This document shows, piece after piece, positions 37,489 through 49,076 of a stretch of DNA of 64,000 nucleotides (position 1 is the first letter of the stretch; each line of letters starts with the position of its first letter). Both the position numbers and the translations under genes were made by a program. The DNA lies in contig JACAXG010000107.1 in the NCBI GenBank assembly GCA_018881555.1, forward strand, positions 1,516,406-1,580,405, read 5' to 3'. Origin of the DNA: Amblyornis subalaris. Taxonomy: Eukaryota > Chordata > Aves > Passeriformes > Ptilonorhynchidae. The notes below the pieces were generated by a model, which did not search any database, was not told the origin of the DNA, and worked only from the letters and a program-made list of their open reading frames with translations.

Positions 37489-40011
37489 CATCCTGCCTCT
37501 CAGATATCCAAAGTGTGGGGGGTCAGCACAAAGAAAAAGTCTTCTCTGCCTTTGAACTCTGAAGTTTTACTGACCTGTCCTACCTGTCACTGGTAGCACT
37601 TGTGGGAAATCATTGATCGTCTGAAACAGAACCAGCTACTTTTGAGGGAACTGAACATGGCCTCAGATTTTCATTGACTAAAGAGAATNAAATTCTCATA
37701 CAGAGAGTTTAGACTCATTAATCACTTGTGAGAACTTAATTTATATGCATCTACCTGTAGATATCTCCTCTGTAGNCTGGAACGCACAGTTATAGTTTCA
37801 ATGTCAGTAAGAAGTCAATTACTCAATCTTTCTTTAACAGTTGATAAAGATCTAAGATAAGATTCATTTCAACTCAGTGTAGATATCTGAAGTAGTTCAG
37901 GAGCATCATTCCCTGGAAGTGATTCAGTTACTCTCCTAGAAGACCTGGTTCCGTTTGAGATATCTCAGGGAAACTTATGGGGATTCCTGATCCTGCTCCA
38001 GAAAGCCACAGATCCCCAGTGGGTCCAATGTCNTATTTACCGGCCTTAGATACCTTGGGGTGTCACAGTGGCTTTTAGTACAATTTGTTGCATAAATANG
38101 GGTCACTTCCTCTCCCAAGTTACAGTTGCTACAAGACGGAGTACAGACATGCAATGTCAAGGCAAGACATGTTCAGTTTTAGCCTCCTGTATATCCCAAG
38201 CTGCTGAAGACAGGGACAGACAGAGACCAAAATGAGAAGACAAGCTGATGAGTTTTCAGAGAAAATGCACAATGGTTTGCAGGTGAGATAATCACTTATC
38301 CCATAGAGTTTCTAAAGACTTTTGAATGGAAAACTGATGCTATTCATTATGCATGCATTGCAAATTTACCATTAGCCCANTAATTTTTCTAGCATATCTC
38401 CAAGGTAATTAATGTTTTAAAGGAGATACCAGAAACTCTGGAAGAGTCATCAGTGGGATAATGTGCCTTTGAGGTGGAGAAAGAGAAGTACCCGTCATCT
38501 TATGGATAGGGGTTATTTCTTCCATGTAACTTAAGACGTTTCAAGATATTTGTACTGATCTCTTAGCACAAAGAGAGTTAACTGCTATATTTGCAAAAAG
38601 GTGATTTTGCCACACAAATGTTTTCCTGCATGAAAACCAATTCAATTTCTTCTGTGTATGTTTGCTTTTTTATTAATCGGAGGAAAAAAATAGAGGAGGT
38701 GAAACAGAACTACATAGGGTTACACACTGCCAGTACTGAATCAGTTTGTACAGAANTGGGTTATAGTTACTGCAGTTCTTCTGAAGAGAACTACTCAATT
38801 TAATCAAAGATTATATGAAAACACCACAACAATAATTTTGAAATAATAGATGTGTGTGTGTCATCCAAAATAATGCCCAAATTGTTCTGTTGGGCTATAA
38901 TTTCTTAGCAGCAGTTCTCCCATTTCGCAAACCCGTTATTTATAAGAGAATTAAACAGCATCATCAGATGGCTTAACTGACTCTGAAATTGTAGTATGAG
39001 GAAAAAAGTGGGAGTGAAGTGTCAGACCATCAATTGAAACATTACTCTAGCAATGTCCGAGGCGATCAGAGAACAAAAAAACCCAAACTCCCACCCCAAA
39101 CTACCAATTAGGGAAGAACCACTCATCCATTATCATGAGCAAATTAGGCTCGAAATCTCCACCNGGGATTATTTGGAATTGNANTTTTNTTTGTTTGTTT
39201 GTTTTGACTGGTGCAAGTTATTACATTGACAGAGTTATTTCCTCTTTCCTCATTTCTTCTCCTTCTTCAAGTGCACTCCAAAATACTAGAGTAAAAAGAG
39301 ATGGAGTCACAAAGGTGTTTAGGCTCCTAACTCTAGTTAGCTTATTAGATACCTAAGACATCTAATATCCCATAAAATCCATCCCTAAAAACTCATGTTT
39401 CCTGATAGTTCTGCATAATGTTAATTATTGTGCAGAAAAACAGTCCAAGCCCAAAAATGAGATGCAACAAAAATGAGAAACGAGCATCATAACTGGTACT
39501 CTGAGTGAGACCACACTTTGTAATTAAGAACAGATAGCAATAAACAGACAACATGTGCTCTATGAGTGTATTTTGAATTTATTTCAGATAAATTATAGAA
39601 GTACAAGAATTAGTTTCTGGTTAAATAACCTACTCACTGGTACCCTTGGCCATCCAAGACACATTAAGGTGTGTCTGNTTCGTGTCTCCCCTCATCCTCC
39701 TAATTTTGCTAGAAATTACTCAGCCCTGCCCCTCCCAAATCTTTGTTAAAACAAACGTTAAAAATAAAGCAAAACACCACAAGACTCCAATCTATATTTC
39801 TGCAAAATAGTGAACTGACTCTGCTCTGTTATACAGTATAATGACAAAATAACTCTGTTGGATTCTCTAGCAAAATGTACCCTCACCAGCATAAAATTGA
39901 CAGGCTAAGATACGTTTATGGCAACTAATACTATGAAATCTGGACACTTCANATGCTTTATGATATCCCACAGAGGCAAAGAAGGAAGAGTTATTTGACA
40001 ACTGGGAGTAA
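37489..40011. other. Unique AT-rich DNA, no gene recognised
   Basis: About 2.5 kb. Three N bases lie within 39182-39189, next to a (TTTG)n run ending at about 39204, probably an alignment-ambiguous microsatellite. No exon recognised. Confidence 0.5.
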
Positions 40012-40131
40012 GAGGCACAGAAAGGCAAAATGACTTATCTAGGATAACATAAAACACCTGTGACAGAGAAAGAAGCTAGACCTGGGTCCTCTCATTTCCA
40101 GGCTTATGCTCTAACCACTGCATAATCCTTC
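40012..40131 (-). mobile_element. MIR-like ancient SINE
   Basis: Read forward it follows the inverted MIR core and tRNA-derived head: 'gaggcacagaaaggcaaaat', 'gacttatctaggataacata', a region matching 'ggcagagccaggatt' in position, 'agacctgggtcctctcattt' and then 'ttatgctctaaccactgcat'. The last block corresponds to the tRNA A-box/B-box end of MIR. MIR is a tRNA-derived, LINE-mobilised SINE known across amniotes and highly diverged. The order of matches over 120 bases makes chance similarity unlikely. Confidence 0.72.
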
Positions 40132-40329
40132 CTGCTCCAAGCCTGAAATCTTGGTGCTCTCATTGATTCTGCATGTTATTTAAAGTAAGATGTTCAGAAA
40201 TGCACAGTTTAGATGTTGGCTGAAGTCTCTGTCCATTGGAATGAAAAAAAAATATAAGTACAAGACCCCAGCATGCACTGATGAANGGGGTTGTTCCTGC
40301 CCATGTGCTGNACTTTTAATTCCCCTTTG
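40132..40329. other. Spacer between MIR-like SINE and ancient CR1
   Basis: Unique sequence of about 200 bases with two N bases; nothing recognised. Confidence 0.4.
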
Positions 40330-40545
40330 CTGAACTTCATGACTTTCCTGCTGACCCATTTTTACAGCCTATTAAAAAAGTAATATAATCATCTCATCTG
40401 TCAACAACTCCTTCCAGGTTTGTATCATGTGCAAGCCAGCTGAGGATTCACTCTTGCCCATCATCCAGGTCATAAANGAAGATATTAAAGAGTATTGGCC
40501 CAAATATCGAAGTTAGGAGCACATTAGCAGTGATTTATACCCCTT
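40330..40545 (-). mobile_element. Ancient CR1/L3-like LINE fragment
   Basis: Forward words 'ttcatgactttcctgctgac', 'aacaactccttccaggtttg', 'tatcatgtgcaagccagctg', 'cccatcatccaggtcataaa' and 'gaagatattaaagagtattg' follow the well-known antisense reading of old amniote CR1/L3 LINEs ('ctcccagcttggtatcatctgcaaa', 'catcatccaagtcattaatgaa'). Gaps are few but base identity is moderate. Its age class matches the MIR copy just upstream. Confidence 0.75.
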
Positions 40546-43500
40546 TAATTTCTGTTCCCATATTATTTTTTTTAAATCCAGCCATCTAAAATATAGTTGT
40601 TTTATTAAGCAAGTGGTCTGAGTTTCCTGTAAAGCCCTAGGAAAGGCAGTGTCAGAGAAAGATTTGTGTCATAATAAAAGACAGGTACCTGCCCTATCCA
40701 GCTATTTCTTACCATTGATTGTGGCTGAAGCCTTGATTACTATGGTTAGACAACTGGATTTTAGAAAGTAAAGCTGGGTTAGTTGAAGCTCACCCTTCTT
40801 TAAAGAATGAAATTGAGCTATCACTAAAAGAATAGACTGAGAAGAGTCCACATCAAAATACCTCAGGAGCAAAGCATTCATCAGCATCTAACTCTGATTT
40901 GAAGTGTGCCATAATCAGCGTCCACTCTGANTGGATTTCCACATAGAGTTTTGAAAGTCTTCCTAAGAAAACTTCTTATAAAATGAATTCATTTCTCTGA
41001 CAATTTTAAGAAGAAAAAAAAACCAAAAAAACCCTCCCGCCAAAAACCCTAATTGTCAAAATGTCACCATCTCCTAGGCAAATGCATCCCAATGTATGCT
41101 CCTCAGCTAGTCAGGATTTTCTGCAGGAAATACATAATGATTGCTCCGGGTATCTTGATCCTTGGTTGTGCACTGGCTGTGCCACAAGTCAAGAATTCAC
41201 ATTTCAAATGTGACTTAATCCCTGTGAACCATCCCTTTATAGTTGCTAATAAGGATTGTGACCAGCATCTCAAACAAAGAACTTNTTGTTTAAAACACCC
41301 TGCTTGAGACATTGCAGCAGAAGGGGAAAGTACAGCAAAACCCACGTGTGCCTTGTACTGTGCACAGTTCCATCTCTAAATAAATAAGCCAAAAATAAAA
41401 CAAAATGAAAAACAAAGTCCAACCAAAATGGAATTTGGGACCATCCCAAAGAAGTACACTATGGAAAGTTGGATATATCTGAGATAAACAGCAGATGGGT
41501 TTCTCAGGTGGTGCGAAAGATAAAAATGTGAATTTAGAAATGTTAGGNGTTTTGTAACTGCAGTAAAAGTGTGACTGTTGGAATTCAGAAATGGATAGTC
41601 TAAAAGCCTGTTTGCAGCTTTGGGGAGCACAGCTGCTTTACAACTTCTCATGCTGCTTCAGTAGAAATCTAAAAGCTTCCCTTTGTCTTTAAGCTAAATG
41701 CAAGCTTCTGCTGGTCAGAAAAGCTGCAAATATCCCCAGCTGTGCATGGTTAAAGTGCTGGTAAGGACTATATTGTTTCCATGCAAAAAGTATAATTACA
41801 TTGGATTACCCTCACTTGGAATCATCTTAGTATAAAACAACAGAATAGCAAAGTTAAGGTGTCCTCTAAGAGACCTGTGTTGTGCCTGTCCCTGAGATTT
41901 TCTTATTTTTCTCAACAGGAAGGTCTTGGAGGTTTAAAGGCATATAAAGAAAACCCAGCCACATGAGTTTCACAGCTGGANCTCAGTTTTGCTTCTAGCC
42001 TTTCTAACCCTCTTGTGCTACCAAACTGCATAAGTAAAGTCTATGATAACCTTGCACAGTGCTTATGAATTTCAGTTTCATTTTTGGAACAGTGTGTATC
42101 CTGATGTTTTCTGGCTATCTTCTACTANGTATCCATCATGGTCAGATGGAGGACAAAAAAGATTGGATCTCAGAGAGTTNGCTAGGAACAGGATTACTCT
42201 AAGGATCAAAATCACCTGGATGTCTCTTCCTTAGAAAGAACGGAAAATATATCTAATTTTTATTACATAAATAAATCTGATGTCTAATATTTCTTTGCTC
42301 TGAAAAATGCTGTAACAAAATAATAAGGTAATAGAAGCTTATGATTGNTCAATAAGACCAGGGCATGATGCTCAGAGATAAAGAAAGCAGAAAAGAAGAA
42401 CAGAATGACAAAAGAATGAGTTGAGTGGGTTTTTTTAATTTGTTGACCAGCTCAGGAAGAAAAAAACTGTCTGTTGTTTGGAGAATATGACTTCAGCTCA
42501 TCCTCAGAAAGAAGAACCATATGCAGAAGAACAACAAGATTCTTGATGAAAGTTCAAGGAAAGATCTGAATTAAAATGAGCCTGGAAGAAAAGCTTTAAT
42601 TTTTTTGTTGTGTTTTGCCTCATCTAATTTTGGATTGGTCTATAGGTAAATAAAGTAACCAGCAGATTTTTGGAGCCATTTGTGAAGATTAAGGGGTGTG
42701 CTTGATATTTTCANCTCAGTTGGTGTGCTAGAACCCCAACACAGTGATAGGGGAGAAATGGGAATTTTAAGGTCTGATTCCCCTGTTCAGATCAGAAGAA
42801 TGAGATAAATAATGCTCTAGAGATAGGATTTTTTNTCCTATTGACTGTGAAAGAAATCCAGATATTTAACTCAGATAAGGGTGCAGACTTCCATGTTTAG
42901 GCTCAAGAATTTCAAAGNAGTTTATGTAGTTTATGTAGCTGGGCTGCTGGGGCAGTGAGGTCTCTGAGGTCTGCTGATGAGGAACAGGAGGACTGTGCCT
43001 GTGGAAGAAAAGGACCAGTAATAAAAAAATATAAGCCTGAAGCCTCCTTTATGCAAGGAAACTGAAGATAAGCTAAATGTAAAGTGGGAAGGGTTCAGAC
43101 AGGGAGTAGCAGGGGTATTGTCACAACGTAAAAAGGTTTAGGCATAGTTATATATTTTTCAGTGTTTCTATTATCATGGTGGTCCATATTTCAAAGAGGG
43201 AAAACAAGAACACTGTGCTTCAATGTTCCAGCATTAGGTAAGGTAAAAATCTGCACAGAACATCCAGTGTCCAAGAACTGAAAAAACTCGATAACTCTCA
43301 AGTGTCTTTGCGAAAAAACAAATGTGCAAAAGAAAACCACAAAGGATTCATCGTCTATGTGTGCTAATGTTTAACAGATGCTGGTACTTACAGGAGTGTT
43401 ATGAGANTTAATTAATGACTGCTGGTAAAAGTAAGCCAAGGAAGCAGATCTTTTCCTTATGATGAACATATTGGGAAAGAGGCAATTTTCCCTTTGTTAA

Positions 43501-43601
43501 CTTTATAGTAGGTAAATGAAACACAATCTTGATCATGAAGACAAGCAAAACTCTTTTAATGATATCCACAATAAAACCTGAATGTAATTTAGTTATAATT
43601 T
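40546..43601. other. Unique AT-rich DNA, no gene recognised
   Basis: About 3 kb. An A/C-rich patch lies near 41010-41050 and a duplicated 'agtttatgt' near 42918-42940. Open frames are at most 91 codons with no recognised domain. Confidence 0.5.
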
Positions 43602-43690
43602 ATAGAGTCATAGAATATCCTGAGTTGGAAGGGACACACAGGGATCATCAAAGTCCAGCTCCTGGTCCTGCACAAGACAGCTCCAAGAAA
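43602..43690 (-). mobile_element. CR1 LINE 3' terminus, short
   Basis: The inverted end 'agagtcatagaatatcctga' is followed by 'gttggaagggacacacaggg', 'atcatcaaagtccagctcct' and 'ggtcctgcacaagacagctc'. Same subfamily type as the copy at 35348. Confidence 0.9.
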
Positions 43691-44193
43691 TAACAAAATA
43701 AAATTATCCCATGTATTTGTAAAGCATCTGTAGTTTAATACCAGCATTACTTCTTGTTTGAGAGCTGTGAGAATCTTCTGTTCTGTGCCTGGAACCCCTG
43801 GCCTCATAGGAGTCTTCTACTTAACGAGGGTCATTTTGTTCTACCACAATATGAAAAATAATTGGCAACGGGTCTAAATTCACTGCCTCAATACTTAGAA
43901 AATTTGGAAAGATATGACTCCCCTGAACACAGAAAAATCAACTGTGGGCATNCAGTGATAGTTTAAGGTCAATGTGCACATGCCTGTGGGTGTTGTGTTT
44001 GCACATACTCCCTGTTTTGGCCATCCCTGAGCTTTAGCCCTGCTGTTGATAACAGGAGTAATTGTGCCATTTTTACAACACTCCTTGTAACTTTCTGTCT
44101 ACTCCAAAGACACAGTNACACAATATAAAGAGGCATCAATAATATTAATTCTGTGTTTATTCAGAACACGATGCATTTTTCTCAATCTTTTTC
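43691..44193. other. Unique spacer between two CR1 copies
   Basis: About 500 bases of unique AT-rich sequence; nothing recognised. Confidence 0.45.
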
Positions 44194-44662
44194 TGAATCA
44201 CAAAATCACTAAGGCTGGAAGAGACCTTTAAGAGCATCGAGCATTGAGTCCAACCATTAACCCGAACCCACCACTAAACCGTGTCCCCAAGTATCACATC
44301 CACTCATTTTTTGAACACTTCCAGGGACAGTGATTCCATAACTTTCATGGTCAGCCTGTTACAAGCCATTCAGTGCAGAATTTTTCCCTAATATCCAATC
44401 TAAATCTCCCCAGGTGCAACTTGAGGCTGGTTCCTCTCCTCCTGTCATTTGTTACCTGGTAGACAATACCAACCCTCACCTGGCCACACCCTCCTGTCAG
44501 GGAGTTGTAGAGAGCAAGAAGGTCCCCCCTAATCCTCCTTTTCTCTGGGCTGAGCCCCCTGAGCTCCTTCAGCTGCTCCTGGTGCTCCAGACCCTTCCCC
44601 AACTTTGTTNCCCTTCTCTGGATGTGCACCAGCACCTCAAAGTCTTGTAGGGAAGGGCCCAG
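44194..44662 (-). mobile_element. CR1 LINE 3' region, longest young copy in the window
   Basis: Read forward from the terminus: 'tgaatcacaaaatcactaag', 'gctggaagagacctttaaga', 'gagtccaaccattaacccga', 'ttttgaacacttccagggac', 'ccctaatatccaatctaaat', 'gcaacttgaggctggttcct', 'ctgggctgagccccctgagc', 'tccttcagctgctcctggtg' and 'ccttctctggatgtgcacca'. This covers most of the CR1 3' untranslated region. The 147-codon minus-strand frame at 44351-44794 overlaps it and is not a gene. The upstream (element 5') boundary near 44662 is approximate. Confidence 0.93.
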
Positions 44663-45544
44663 TTCCAGGCTCCAGTGGAAACCAAGTGATGAAGAGGAAG
44701 ACGGAGCAGCACCCTTGATGTTTGCACCCCGACAGAAACTGCACCAGTTTCCAAGAGAGCAAAGTGGGGCTGACACCGATGCTTTGGATACCACCCAAAT
44801 TCAGAACGTCTGTTTTGTGGAGCAATTAGCACTGACTTTATTTGCTGAATAAACGAATGTTTGGGCTCCGGAGGAGAATTGATATAATTGCTTCTGAACA
44901 TTCTCCGCGTCCGTTTTTTATTCCCTTGGTAATTCGGTGTGAAGTCTCAGGGATGATGTACTGATCTAAGGGAAGCCATAAATTATGGAATTCAGTCAAA
45001 GCATTTGCCAATCGTCAGGTTTGCAGAGAGATTTCTTTTGCCATGGAATGTGATATATTTATAAATACGTAAAATTACTTTTCCCAGTAGTGTTATTGCA
45101 TGACCTTTTAACCATCTTTGCACAGGATAAATATTCTTTTTACTATTAATGAATAACAAGAGTTGCTAAAATCTTCCATGCAGTGACTTTTAATTCTCTT
45201 GCTGGAAAGAAAGTCTCCTCAGGAAACCCTCATTTATTTAGATGCACGTAACACTTTGACCCTTCTTTCTGTCTTTAGGTCCCTAACAGCACCATTAGAA
45301 GTGGCTCAAGATTACACTTTGATTCCATTTAAAACCAAAAGAAATGCAAAGGCTTGTGCTGAATGGTCATTGTCACACATGCATTGTAATAAGAAAAAAA
45401 TATATAAGAATCAAAGAAAATTTAGTGAAAAAAAAGGTCAGGCATGTCTTGTTAATTCTTTAGTTCAAGAGGAAAGTTTAGTGTCTTCTGTCGTTTCTCA
45501 CATTCTGTTTTTCTGACCAAATTTTTAACACAACTAGCAATTGA
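44663..45544. other. Unique DNA, no gene recognised
   Basis: The first 200 bases are GC-richer than average and carry frames of 60-110 codons overlapping the CR1 edge. No recognised domain. Confidence 0.45.
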
Positions 45545-45920
45545 GGTTCCACACCTATTGAAATAATAACCTATTTCAGTGTTAGGCTTTCTAATGTTAA
45601 GGTTATTTCTTCACATTTAACCAGAGCCACATTTAACTCTCGTCTCTTATCTTAATCTTTGTCCTTTTTGTGGTGTCTATAATGGAGTACCCATTAAAAA
45701 TCAAGACAAAAAGTATTGTATTCTCTTTCCCTTTTCAACAATCTTTCATACATCCAAGGACACCAAACTTTCAGTTTCTTCAGTCTTTTCTCATATGTTC
45801 TGTTTTCTAGATTATTAATTTTGTTCTTTTTCGTCTGAATTGTTCCAGTAGATTTCCTTTTTGAGATCTAATGTTCAAGTGTGTACGTGATATTCCATCT
45901 GAAAAATCATGGGAACATTA
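45545..45920 (-). mobile_element. Ancient CR1 fragment
   Basis: The clearest part reads 'acaatctttcatacatccaa', 'tttcttcagtcttttctcat', 'atgttctgttttctagatta' and 'ttaattttgttctttttcgt', matching old CR1 antisense order ('cagtcttctcttctccagac', 'cctcataggtcatgttttctagacctttaatcatttttgttgctcttc'). The left half is weaker, so that boundary is approximate. Confidence 0.62.
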
Positions 45921-48813
45921 TTTCCCTTTCATATTAAAAACNAAGGAAATTATAATTGGTGCTTTAGTTAAGCAAATATCCAAATGTTAAAGGAAAAAAT
46001 TTCCATTATGATGAGACTGAAAAGCACTCTTTCAGCTTTTTGCCTAAGCGCCATAATTTTGAAGGTGTTTTGTTTGGAAGATTGTGGGGATTTTGACAAC
46101 ATAACATTTTTTCTTACAAGAAAAAATTAAGTCTAAAAATTTTGACTTGCTCTGAGCAATTTCAGGAACTCAAGAAATTAATTGATTAAATATAAAAAGA
46201 AAAAGGGCATAAAATAATTCTCCTGAGAATTACCACAAAGGAAGCTTGATCCTGAAGGGACATTTTGCTGCCTCCAAGGTGTACTTAATGATTTTAATAT
46301 TGTGTTTGTATTTCCAGGAACAGAGTTCAGCAGCCGAGTTGCAGGGCAGAAATTTAAAACACTGAGAGTAAAGAAAAGTTTCTTATTGCAGTTTTCCCTC
46401 CTCCACTGAGCTTATTCTCCTTTTGCATCCCCACTTTTGTATGAAAACATTACAATTTACAGTGATTTACTATTATTTCCTGTCATACTCAGAAGTTATT
46501 GTTCAAATTTCCTTCTGTCTTACAAGGGTGCACTTCTATTTATCTAAAAGCACCAGCCAGCGGACTTAATAACAATTAAGTTGCTTGAACATAAAGATAA
46601 ATGTGGTGCCAGCCCAGAAGAGTTTACAATATACTCAATAGACCAGTCAATACTATTTTCAGTTGAGCTGATGCGCTCTAATAGCAATCTTACATGTGAT
46701 AAATCTCCCCCAAGGACAAAAAAATAAAAAAATCCCAGAGGGCTTTGGATTTTGAAATGTCCATATAATTGATTTTTCCTTCCATTAGCCAGCCTGCTGA
46801 ATATTTCCTTTAACCTTTGCTACTGTTGTGTCTTGCATTGTTTGCTCTTTAAGCAGAATATTGCTGCACAAGGTTTGCAGACAATAAATGCAGGAAAGTT
46901 AAAGAATATTTGTAAGCCTGCAAACTCCAGTAAAATGCTTAGAAACAAAGAAGGAGGATGTTAACAGCCGTGACAATGCTGAGTTCCTGTTCCAATAAAA
47001 GGCCTGTTCCTGGGTTTGTACTTGTCAATGAAGCAATTAGTAACAGTTTTTCCTGGTAAAGTACTTCTAAAGAGTGAAATCTGTGCCCAGCATAAAGAAC
47101 CAGGTAATCAGGGATGTGGAGAAAGTACAAGGATGCAGAACATCAGTTCCATACAGGATGCTGTTTGTTTATAGCCTTTCTCCCCACATTACTCAGAAAA
47201 AGGTTTTTAGTGGACTGTGTTTAAATAGCACCTATGGAGGCCTGATCTTTCAGTTCAAAGCTGTCACTATAATAGCATGTTTGAAAATAGGGTGCTCAGG
47301 TTAGTGGTTGGATAAAGCAAACATAAAACTAAAAAGAAGGGGAGAAAGATTTTCTCCAGAATAAGGAAAAAAAATGGATTTTGGATCAATGCACAGTGTT
47401 GTACTTGATGCAAAACTACTTGTGTAGGTGTGTTTGAGTTCTTATCCCCCTTTCTGCATAAGTTTTATTCCACAAAAGTGTATTTTTATCCCATGCATGC
47501 ATTCCTTCCTTTCTTATCTGCAACCATGCCCAGGTTCTAACTGCACAGGCAGGTGATTTAAGTAGTCTTAAAACTCCATTTTCCACTGCAATTCCTATTA
47601 ATTGAGAAAAAATGTTTAATTTAAATAATAAATAATTAATTATCACCTCTATTAAATCCCATGCCCATGGTCTCAGAGACTTGACCTCAGGTTCACGAGG
47701 CCCATGGTCTCAATGGGCTTGAAAAGGAGAAAGTTTTTCATGGGAAGGTCCCCTATACCTCCTGCATAGAGAAATATGAGAAATGTTTGTGTGTTGAACA
47801 CCTGGTGCCAGTGCACATCTCTTGCTTAAAGGCTTCTTCAGTGTACAAAATGTGCAAAATCTGAGCTTCATCCTCTTCTGCCACCCCCAGTTTCCAAGGA
47901 CTGCTCCTCTGAGCAGCACATCCATGCCCAAAGCTGGAGTTAAATCCTTGTGTGAGTCTGTAGTCAGTCTCTGCCTGCAGTGACACAAGAAAGTAATTCC
48001 AATTCACCAAAATCCATGCATTTTACACTCCCTATTGATCTTTTTGATTATTTTTCCTTTCAACTAAAAGAAAAGAGCTTGTCAAAGTGCCAGCACATTC
48101 TTTGTTTCTGGAGTGCAGAAGAGCCTTCCAGAATATAGGGTAGACTGACAGTTATAATTTCTTTTCCCTGCAGACAGAACCCATAATATTTCCCAGCATT
48201 TCTTGATGCTAGAGCGATAACGAAAAAAATCACAGCTGACTACTGATAGTGACAAAAAGGCACAAGATTTAAGGAAGTTCTGATAATTTAAGTGGTGAAC
48301 AGAGCAAACTGACAGGTCATGTTCAGAGACCCAGCAAGGTGCACAGATATGATGAAGGAATCTGACTTGCTTGAGTGTTTGAATGTGGGATGATCAGCAA
48401 ATGAAGGCAGGCAGATCTAGAATTCAGTGTAACCTGCCTTATCTAGATGCTACAGTGGAAAATAATAACAATTTTGTTGCTTTTTTTGCTGATGACTCAC
48501 TAACAATTGTTAAGCCTCTCTTCTAGGCTGATTTCTGGCCTTAACCTCTTTTTCTCAAATCAGCTGAGATCTTTCCCTCACATCACCTTTTATCACAGCT
48601 CTGTTCTGAAACACACTGTATCCCCTACCACTGGAGATTACTTCTACTAAAAGGGAACTTATCTGTCCATTAGAACTATCAGCAGTAGCTTTTGACGCCG
48701 GGTTCTAGCCCAGGGAACACGAAAACATACGTTAGATTTCCTTTTTCTTGTTTTGTATATATTTTCCTATTTAAGCCAACTTCTGCCATTCTGGAAGAAA
48801 AAACGTAACCAAG
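45921..48813. other. Unique AT-rich DNA, no gene recognised
   Basis: About 2.9 kb. A 12-base word (cccatggtctca) occurs at 47664 and again at 47701. Minus-strand frames at 47710-48010 (85-92 codons, two frames) lie in a stop-poor patch but have no recognised domain. Confidence 0.5.
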
Positions 48814-49076
48814 TAGGACCAAGGGGAATGGCCTTAAACTAAAAGAAGGCAGGATTAAATTAGATATTAGGAAAATATTCTTTACTGTAAGGGTAGCGAG
48901 GCACTGGAACAGGTTGCCCACAGAAGTTGTGGACACCTCAGCCCTGGAAGTGTCCAAGGCCAATTTGGATGAGGCTCTGAGCAATCTGGTCCAGTGGAAG
49001 TTGTCCCTGCTCATGGAATTGGAACAAGATGATCCTTAAAATTCCTTCCAATCCAAACCATTCTAGGATTCTATGA
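48814..49076 (+). mobile_element. CR1 LINE 3' end
   Basis: Forward order is 'aggaccaaggggaatggcct', 'ttagatattaggaaaatatt', 'aggcactggaacaggttgcc', 'cacagaagttgtggacacct', 'gccctggaagtgtccaaggc', 'ctgagcaatctggtccagtg' and a terminus of 'accattctaggattctatga'. 5'-truncated, plus orientation, moderately diverged. Confidence 0.94.

Noticed and set aside
44351..44794. 147-codon minus-strand open frame
   Set aside because: It lies mostly on the CR1 3' region (44194-44662); its translation is the repeat read out of context.
47664..47712. Direct repeat cccatggtctca at 47664 and 47701 as a possible target duplication
   Set aside because: Only 25 bases separate the copies and nothing transposon-like lies between them; a small local duplication is simpler.
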